11,033 nucleotides of DNA from positions 1-11,033 of the forward strand of contig WQWD01000054.1 in NCBI GenBank assembly GCA_009785545.1, in the 5' to 3' direction. This DNA is from Treponema sp. GTDB taxonomy: Bacteria > Spirochaetota > Spirochaetia > Treponematales > Breznakiellaceae. The notes beneath the pieces are model-generated. The model was not told the DNA's origin. It saw only the letters and a list, made by a program, of their open reading frames with translations, and made no database searches. Positions 7,807 to 11,033 of the stretch are shown in pieces (positions within the stretch are counted from its first letter, which is position 1; the number at the start of each line of letters is the position of its first letter). Position numbers and translations under genes: made by a program.

Positions 7807-7835
7807 TTGACAAACGATTGAAATGAGGGTATAAT
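7807..7835 (+). promoter_or_regulatory. consensus sigma-A promoter for a candidate antisense RNA
   Basis: TTGACA (7807-7812) and TATAAT (7830-7835) are separated by exactly 17 bases. The promoter points away from repA and lies within the repA mRNA leader, on the opposite strand. No open reading frame with a ribosome binding site follows it. Confidence 0.8.
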
Positions 7836-7841
7836 AATGAA

Positions 7842-7934
7842 TAGGCACAAAAGCCCCCACTTTCATTTGAAAGCGGTTTGGAAAAGTCTTATGATAGTTG
7901 TGGTAAACTTATTATACAGGCTTTTTCTTTTTTT
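7842..7934 (+). ncRNA. candidate antisense RNA controlling repA (RNAI-like)
   Basis: From the predicted start near 7842 the transcript would hold a hairpin CTTTCA-TT-TGAAAG (7860-7873, extended by CC/GG pairs) and close with a basal stem AAAAGCC (7849-7855) to GGCTTTT (7919-7925), followed by TCTTTTTTT (7926-7934), which looks like a terminator. About 60 bases of it are complementary to the start of the repA leader. RepA_N plasmids such as pSK41 limit replication with an antisense RNA against the rep leader, so the arrangement fits known biology. Transcription itself is inferred from promoter and terminator alone. A role as an agr effector RNA, like staphylococcal RNAIII, is a less likely alternative. 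Confidence 0.6.
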
Positions 7935-7939
7935 GTCAA
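7911..7939 (-). promoter_or_regulatory. consensus sigma-A promoter of repA
   Basis: Read on the minus strand, TTGACA (7939-7934) and TATAAT (7916-7911) are separated by 17 bases. The start would be near 7904, giving a leader of about 148 bases before the repA ATG. The spacer of this promoter coincides with the terminator of the antisense RNA. Confidence 0.85.
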
Positions 7940-8024
7940 TACTTTTTAAAATTTTGCAGGTATCACCAAAATCTGCGGCGGGAAGCCCTTTGCTTTAGAA
8001 ATATGGTACTGTGCTGCTGTATAA

Positions 8025-8108
8025 ATCTTGGCACGAAGTAGGCGTTTTTTGTCACGAAAGGAAAATTTTAGCCATTCGTGACAATTTTCGTATATTTCGT
8101 GCCAGGAT
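8025..8108. promoter_or_regulatory. four-part operator upstream of agrD: mirrored pairs of 9-bp direct repeats
   Basis: The left pair is TGGCACGAA (8029-8037) and TGTCACGAA (8050-8058), 12 bases apart. The right pair is the mirror image, TTCGTGACA (8075-8083) and TTCGTGCCA (8096-8104), also 12 bases apart. Thus the outer boxes are perfect inverted repeats of each other, and so are the inner ones; with flanks, each inverted pair matches at 12 of 13 bases. Box-to-box distance within a pair is 21 bp. Two 9-bp direct repeats with a 12-13-bp spacer is the known plan of LytTR regulator sites, so AgrA is the obvious ligand. The box sequence differs from the staphylococcal one. Confidence 0.8.
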
Positions 8109-8112
8109 TTTT

Positions 8113-8142
8113 TTGAGCCTGTTTTTTATGATATAATATAAT
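8113..8142 (+). promoter_or_regulatory. promoter of the agrD operon
   Basis: TTGAGC (8113-8118) and TATAAT (8137-8142) are separated by 18 bases; another TATAAT at 8132-8137 overlaps. The weak -35 and long spacer are typical of activator-dependent promoters. The last operator box ends 9 bases upstream of the -35, a good position for contact with RNA polymerase. Confidence 0.65.
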
Positions 8143-8187
8143 CACAGAAAAGCAGAACAAATAAAAAAGCAGGAGGAAACCAAACTA

Positions 8188-8349
8188 ATGGGAATCATAT
8201 GTAATTCGTGTTTAAATTTACTTAGTAAGGCTGTAGGTAATGTTTGTATGTTTTTGGTTGGTGTGTCGGCAGGGACTATGAGCTGGGCGGGAATATACGA
8301 GCCCGAAATGCCAACTGCGTTAAGACCCAAAGATGAGGAAGCCGAATAA
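8188..8349 (+). CDS. agrD: AgrD-like cyclic peptide precursor with Ser in place of the ring Cys
   Basis: The gene encodes 53 residues and follows AGGAGG (8171-8176) with an 11-base gap. The plan fits AgrD: an N-terminal amphipathic or hydrophobic part (1-30), a short core and an acidic tail with the signature YEPEMPTALR (37-46). In Listeria AgrD the five-residue ring lies directly before the same YEP motif (CFMFV-YEP). The aligned residues here are S32-W-A-G-I36, so the ring would close through a serine ester, a lactone, as known for Staphylococcus intermedius-group and Enterococcus gelatinase-inducing peptides. Cys residues occur only in the leader (5, 8 and 20). AgrB should cut after Ile36; the N-terminal end of the mature peptide cannot be read from the sequence. 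It is the first gene of the operon. Confidence 0.85.
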   Translation: MGIICNSCLNLLSKAVGNVCMFLVGVSAGTMSWAGIYEPEMPTALRPKDEEAE

Positions 8350-8360
8350 TAGCAACTTTA

Positions 8361-8990
8361 TTGTTACATCACGACCCGAAAGGCGAAATAAAAAAACAGC
8401 TTTACAAGTTAAAAAAATATTCTCTTTCTGAGAATAAGGACAATAAAAGAAATATAGAAAAACTTGCTAAACACGTTGCAAAGATTCATGCGTGTAATAT
8501 AAACCAAAATGATCTTGAAATATATAATGCAGGATGGATAATAGAGCAAGTTTGTAAAATCGGGGATAGCCGATATAAAAATGACATAATTTTGGCTTCG
8601 AAAATCATGTCTCAAGTAGAGTTTCATAATGCTCCGTTGAAAGACAATAAGTTTTTAACGTGGGATATAAACCGGTCAGATTGGCAAGGAAATTACGAAA
8701 CCGGCAGAGTTGGCAGCAGTGCTTGGGATATAGCGTGTATCATAAATTTCGCGGATGACGCGCAGTTCAGCGAAATATTTTTAGAAAATTATTTGAGATA
8801 TGGTGGAACTAAGCCAACATTGATGGTGCTATACGCAAATTTATATTATATTAAAGTATTTGAATCGGTAAAAAATAATGATTTTGAAAATGTAATGGAA
8901 ATCACAAAAGAAATATTAGAAGAGGGCGCGTTTAAAACGGATATTATTTCATACGAAACGTTGTTAAAGTTAAAGATAACCGGATATTAG
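8361..8990 (+). CDS. phosphotransferase-like protein lacking the N-lobe and the catalytic Asp
   Basis: The 209 residues resemble the C-terminal lobe of choline kinase and aminoglycoside phosphotransferase folds. IEKLAKHVAKIHAC (32-45) looks like the helix before the active site. FHNAPLKDNKFL (88-99) aligns with the catalytic loop H-N-D-x4-N: the His and Asn stand at the correct distance, but the catalytic Asp is Ala91. SDW (106-108) would be the metal-binding Asp and SSAWDIACIINF (119-130) the following helix. The ATP-binding N-lobe of some 80 residues is absent. The start is uncertain: I see no ribosome binding site before the TTG at 8361, while GAGGAAG (8335-8341) would suit the ATA codons at 8346 or 8349, and the frame is open only from 8337. 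It is either a decayed kinase or a non-catalytic binding protein. Gaps of 11 bases to each neighbour place it in the agr operon. Confidence 0.55.
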   Translation: MLHHDPKGEIKKQLYKLKKYSLSENKDNKRNIEKLAKHVAKIHACNINQNDLEIYNAGWIIEQVCKIGDSRYKNDIILASKIMSQVEFHNAPLKDNKFLTWDINRSDWQGNYETGRVGSSAWDIACIINFADDAQFSEIFLENYLRYGGTKPTLMVLYANLYYIKVFESVKNNDFENVMEITKEILEEGAFKTDIISYETLLKLKITGY

Positions 8991-9001
8991 CGGAGGTTAT
9001 T

Positions 9002-9580
9002 ATGCTTAATAATATTATTGACAAAAATATTGTGTTTCTTCAAAAACACGGCGTGAAAATGAACATTGACGATGATAAGGCGGTTTATAAATATGGATTG
9101 CAGATTTTATATTATTATGTTATAGATTTAGTTGTTATATTTTCACTGGCGCATTTATTTGGCAGGTTATATGAAACGGTTATAATGGTAGCTATTTTCG
9201 GATTACTTCAAGTTTTCGGCGGAGGGTATCATGCGAAAACTCCTTTAAAATGTCTTGTGACAATGCTCATAAGCCTAGCAGTAGGTAATATTTTGATTAC
9301 GTTTATGTCAGATATGCTTGCGATTAATTTGGTAATTGTGGTATATTCTATGAGTATTATACTGATTTTAACGCCGGTCACTAATAAAAAACATCCCGTA
9401 AGTAAAAAAATTAAGCAGCGATCGAAAATAATAGTTAGGGTCATAGCGATATTAACCTTAGCGGCAGTGTTAATACTGAGTTATTTTAATAAAAATATTG
9501 AAATCGCTACCATAGCAGTTATATTAGCATTGTATGCGGTTTCTTTGATAACTGTAAAGATTAAAACAAATTTAGAATAG
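9002..9580 (+). CDS. agrB: AgrB-like membrane peptidase that matures the signal peptide
   Basis: AgrB cuts the C-terminal tail from AgrD and closes the ring in the membrane. The 192-residue protein has the family length and several hydrophobic segments (about 35-55, 58-72, 86-105, 107-123 and two near 145-185). The catalytic pair is present in GGGYHAKTPLKC: His77 and Cys84, at the same spacing as the catalytic pair of staphylococcal AgrB. The start follows GGAGG (8991-8996 region) at a good distance and lies 11 bases after the preceding stop. With a Ser-type AgrD, the acyl-enzyme on Cys84 would be attacked by a serine hydroxyl instead of a thiol. Confidence 0.93.
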   Translation: MLNNIIDKNIVFLQKHGVKMNIDDDKAVYKYGLQILYYYVIDLVVIFSLAHLFGRLYETVIMVAIFGLLQVFGGGYHAKTPLKCLVTMLISLAVGNILITFMSDMLAINLVIVVYSMSIILILTPVTNKKHPVSKKIKQRSKIIVRVIAILTLAAVLILSYFNKNIEIATIAVILALYAVSLITVKIKTNLE

Positions 9581-9597
9581 AGAAAGGTGGAACAAGA

Positions 9598-10059
9598 ATG
9601 AAATCATTGAGCAAAAAATTACTAAGTGGGGTTGCCGTATTTGCAATTTTAGCAGCTGCAATCATACTATTTACGAACTTCGTCCCAGCAAATAATATAG
9701 GTGCTGTGGATGTAGATGAAGTTTTGGGCAAGTGGAATGTTGTCAGTTTTGTGAGGGAAGTCGAAGATTTCAATCCTGCTGATATTAGCTGCTGCCGGTC
9801 TAAGCAATTGTGGTGGCAGAGCGTTGAATTTTCAAATGACGGAATGGCAGTTGCGAATATCGGGAATCGCCGGAATAACACACTGACATGGGCAGAAGGC
9901 GAGATGGAATTTAGAGGCTGGTGGAGTCAGGATTCGCCTGCATATGCAATAAAAACCATAGACGGTACGGAATATCTATTCATTGAGTGGACACAGCCGA
10001 GTTATGTTGTGCAAGGGACCGGACTAATGTATTTTGTCTTTGAAAGAGTTCGCTCTTAA
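9598..10059 (+). CDS. secreted or membrane-anchored lipocalin-like protein
   Basis: The 153-residue protein starts with Lys residues and a hydrophobic stretch (11-28) that acts as a signal peptide or anchor. The rest reads as a small beta barrel: VLGKWNVVSFV (42-52) resembles the lipocalin G-x-W motif, followed by strands such as WWQSVEFSNDGMAV, LTWAEGEM, AYAIKTIDGTEYLFIEW and a closing LMYFVFERV. I recall lipocalin-like domains with this pattern in secreted and BlaR1/M56-linked proteins of Firmicutes. Two adjacent Cys (65 and 66) may form a disulfide. It follows agrB after 17 bases with its own AAAGGTGG site (9583-9590), so it is probably produced when the quorum is reached. The ligand is unknown. 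Confidence 0.65.
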   Translation: MKSLSKKLLSGVAVFAILAAAIILFTNFVPANNIGAVDVDEVLGKWNVVSFVREVEDFNPADISCCRSKQLWWQSVEFSNDGMAVANIGNRRNNTLTWAEGEMEFRGWWSQDSPAYAIKTIDGTEYLFIEWTQPSYVVQGTGLMYFVFERVRS

Positions 10060-10366
10060 CGATGAAAGATAGGGAGTGCCGTGGTGTGAATGCCTTATAG
10101 TATATGCGCATTACGGTACTCCGTCTAAACATAGCAACATAGTTAAATTTTGATAACGATTCCTTTGCTGGTTTGATTGACTGATCACCAATCGCGAAAT
10201 CTGCAGGAAGTTATAAATATATTCGCTTGAAAAGTTTGCACTTTATATAGGGCTTTTCGGTGAACGAATTACATTAAAATTAAGGAAAGAAGGAGGATTC
10301 ATAAGATTTCATAAATCCTTAAAAGAAAACAAAAATGATTTTATAAAAAGAAAGGAAATTTAATTA
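10060..10366. other. intergenic region after the agr operon: hairpin plus orphan ribosome binding site
   Basis: A long imperfect hairpin begins near 10073. At 10289-10297 stands a strong AAGGAGGA site with no ATG, GTG or TTG close behind; the frame from ATA at 10301 runs 20 codons to a stop at 10361. GGATT/AATCC arms bracket the missing start. I see no clear promoter for the next gene, although the region from about 10216 to 10260 holds TATA-like strings. Confidence 0.4.
10073..10122. repeat. long hairpin after the lipocalin-like gene
   Basis: The outer stem GGAGTGCCGT (10073-10082) pairs with ACGGTACTCC (10113-10122) with one G-U pair, and an inner AATGC/GCATT pair (10089-10093 and 10108-10112) extends it. 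No T-run follows, so it may be an mRNA 3'-end stabiliser, a weak terminator or a DNA site. Confidence 0.5.
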
Positions 10367-10747
10367 ATGATTTTAAAGAAAAACAAAATTTTAAAAAGGG
10401 CAATGTTTGTATTCCTAATTGCTATGATGGTACTCATACCTTTGAATCTCGTCGGGGCTAGTGAATATGCCGGGGCTTCAATATATGAATTTGAAGAATG
10501 TTGCCTAGTATGGGCAGATGGTAAATTCGAACAATCGGTGATGCCGATGAGTTGGGGGTGTACACATTCTCGAACCCAAAGAAGTGTCTATTACATTAAT
10601 TGCCCGGTTCCAAGCCATGGATCAGGAACTATTACTGTAGACTCACGGCGGTGTCTAGATTGCGGGCAGGAACTAAGTAGGAGCGTAACTCCGTGTAGCC
10701 TTTGTTTCAATCCTCGCGATGGAGATTGCGATGTTATAACAAATTAG
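10367..10747 (+). CDS. secreted Cys-rich protein of unknown function
   Basis: I do not recognise a family. The 126 residues begin with a clear signal peptide: basic residues at 4-11, a hydrophobic core 12-29 and a likely cut after VGA (31). The mature part of about 95 residues has nine Cys (45, 46, 65, 79, 96, 99, 110, 113 and 121). The last part, RRCLDCGQ then TPCSLC, forms two C-x2-C knuckles as in a zinc ribbon; CTH at 65-67 could add ligands. Outside the cell disulfides are also possible. The start follows AAAGGAAA (10351-10358) at an 8-base gap. It lies 300 bases after the agr operon and is probably a separate unit. Cargo such as a secreted effector or bacteriocin-like protein can be considered, but nothing in the sequence shows activity. 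Confidence 0.65.
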   Translation: MILKKNKILKRAMFVFLIAMMVLIPLNLVGASEYAGASIYEFEECCLVWADGKFEQSVMPMSWGCTHSRTQRSVYYINCPVPSHGSGTITVDSRRCLDCGQELSRSVTPCSLCFNPRDGDCDVITN

Positions 10748-10825
10748 ACCACAATTCCGTGTAGGCATTGCTAGTCAAAAGATATTTAACACATAACATT
10801 ATATAACTTATTCAGTTACGTACGA

Positions 10826-10871
10826 TAAGCGAAGGATCTTTGAATATATTTGCTTGAGGATTCTTCGCTTA
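10826..10871. repeat. 13-bp hairpin before the last gene
   Basis: TAAGCGAAGGATC (10826-10838) pairs with GATTCTTCGCTTA (10859-10871) with one G-U pair, around a 20-base loop. It ends 50 bases before the next start codon and lacks a T-run. It could be a 5'-leader structure or an operator. The loop holds a copy of a 15-base word also found at 10216-10230. Confidence 0.55.
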
Positions 10872-10921
10872 CAACGCAATTAGGCACGACCAAATGAATT
10901 ATAGCCAAGGGGAATAAAATT

Positions 10922-11033
10922 ATGCTTAAACGAGATTTACGCAGAAGCGGGATGTCTGAAATAACGTTAGAGCCCAAGCAATCGTGGATAACTGTATTGT
11001 GGGTAGCGTTGACGGCGGTTTTAGTCATTATCG
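10922..11033 (+). CDS. start of a membrane protein (3' partial)
   Basis: The ATG at 10922 follows AAGGGGA (10907-10913) at an 8-base gap, which strongly supports the start. The 37 residues in view begin with a basic segment (MLKRDLRR), followed from about residue 22 by a hydrophobic run ITVLWVALTAVLVII that looks like a transmembrane helix. The gene runs off the window. One helix after a 20-residue cytoplasmic head would suit a membrane fusion protein, an anchored enzyme or a transporter subunit; the visible part cannot decide. Confidence 0.6.
   Translation, partial: MLKRDLRRSGMSEITLEPKQSWITVLWVALTAVLVII

Noticed and set aside
7757..7813. Longer repA with TTG start at 7813
   Set aside because: The family begins with MKFYQLPK, and GAGGTG is placed correctly only for the ATG at 7756.
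7842..7934. RNAIII-like agr effector RNA
   Set aside because: It is short, lacks the mirrored operator at its promoter, and is complementary to the repA leader, so antisense control is the simpler reading.
8025..8108. Nested inverted repeats read as a terminator or RNA switch
   Set aside because: They lie upstream of the agrD promoter, lack a T-run, and the equal 12-bp spacers in both halves point to protein binding on DNA.
10881..10889. GGCACGA before the last gene as a further AgrA site
   Set aside because: Only one half-site is present; no second box at 21 bp in either direction.
10980..10992. GTGGATAA resembling a DnaA box
   Set aside because: It is preceded by C, giving one mismatch to the consensus, and falls within the start of a coding region without other origin features.

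Overview
The window looks like part of a mobile or plasmid-type replicon from a low-GC Gram-positive bacterium, most likely a gut-type member of the Clostridia. Reasons: AT-rich DNA, strong AGGAGG-type ribosome binding sites, textbook sigma-A promoters (TTGACA-17-TATAAT), plasmid replication proteins (a winged-helix initiator beside iterons, a RepA_N protein, a primase-helicase fusion) and an Agr-type cyclic peptide quorum-sensing system. The species cannot be named from the sequence.

Left part (1-5045), replication. A 5'-truncated AAA ATPase with a C-terminal PD-(D/E)XK-like nuclease domain is followed 13 bases later by a putative replication initiator. Just downstream lie four tandem 22-bp iterons plus one inverted copy, a 12-bp perfect inverted repeat and a hairpin terminator. 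A CHC2/TOPRIM primase fused to a DnaB-like helicase follows, then a terminator and a non-coding block with small inverted repeats.

Middle (5046-8187), regulation. agrA (LytTR response regulator) and agrC (GHKL sensor kinase) form one unit. They converge, with an 8-bp gap, on a short minus-strand repA_N gene. That gene carries repeats, an AT-rich stretch and two DnaA-box matches inside its coding region, as expected of a RepA_N origin. Its leader has a perfect promoter on the opposite strand followed by a terminator-like structure: a candidate antisense copy-control RNA.

Right part (8025-11033), the peptide signal and probable outputs. A striking operator, two pairs of 9-bp direct repeats (12-bp spacers) in mirror orientation, sits directly upstream of the promoter of a tight operon: agrD (signal peptide precursor), a phosphotransferase-like gene with a broken catalytic motif, agrB (processing protease) and a secreted lipocalin-like protein. 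Further on are a secreted Cys-rich protein and the start of a membrane protein.

How they may work together: AgrB matures and exports the peptide from AgrD, AgrC senses it, AgrA is phosphorylated and probably binds the mirrored repeats to activate the agrD operon. The AgrD core has Ser where most family members have Cys, so the signal is predicted to be a lactone rather than a thiolactone. The replication gene and its candidate antisense RNA lie between the two halves of the quorum-sensing locus, so a link between cell density and replication or transfer is possible, but this is inference.
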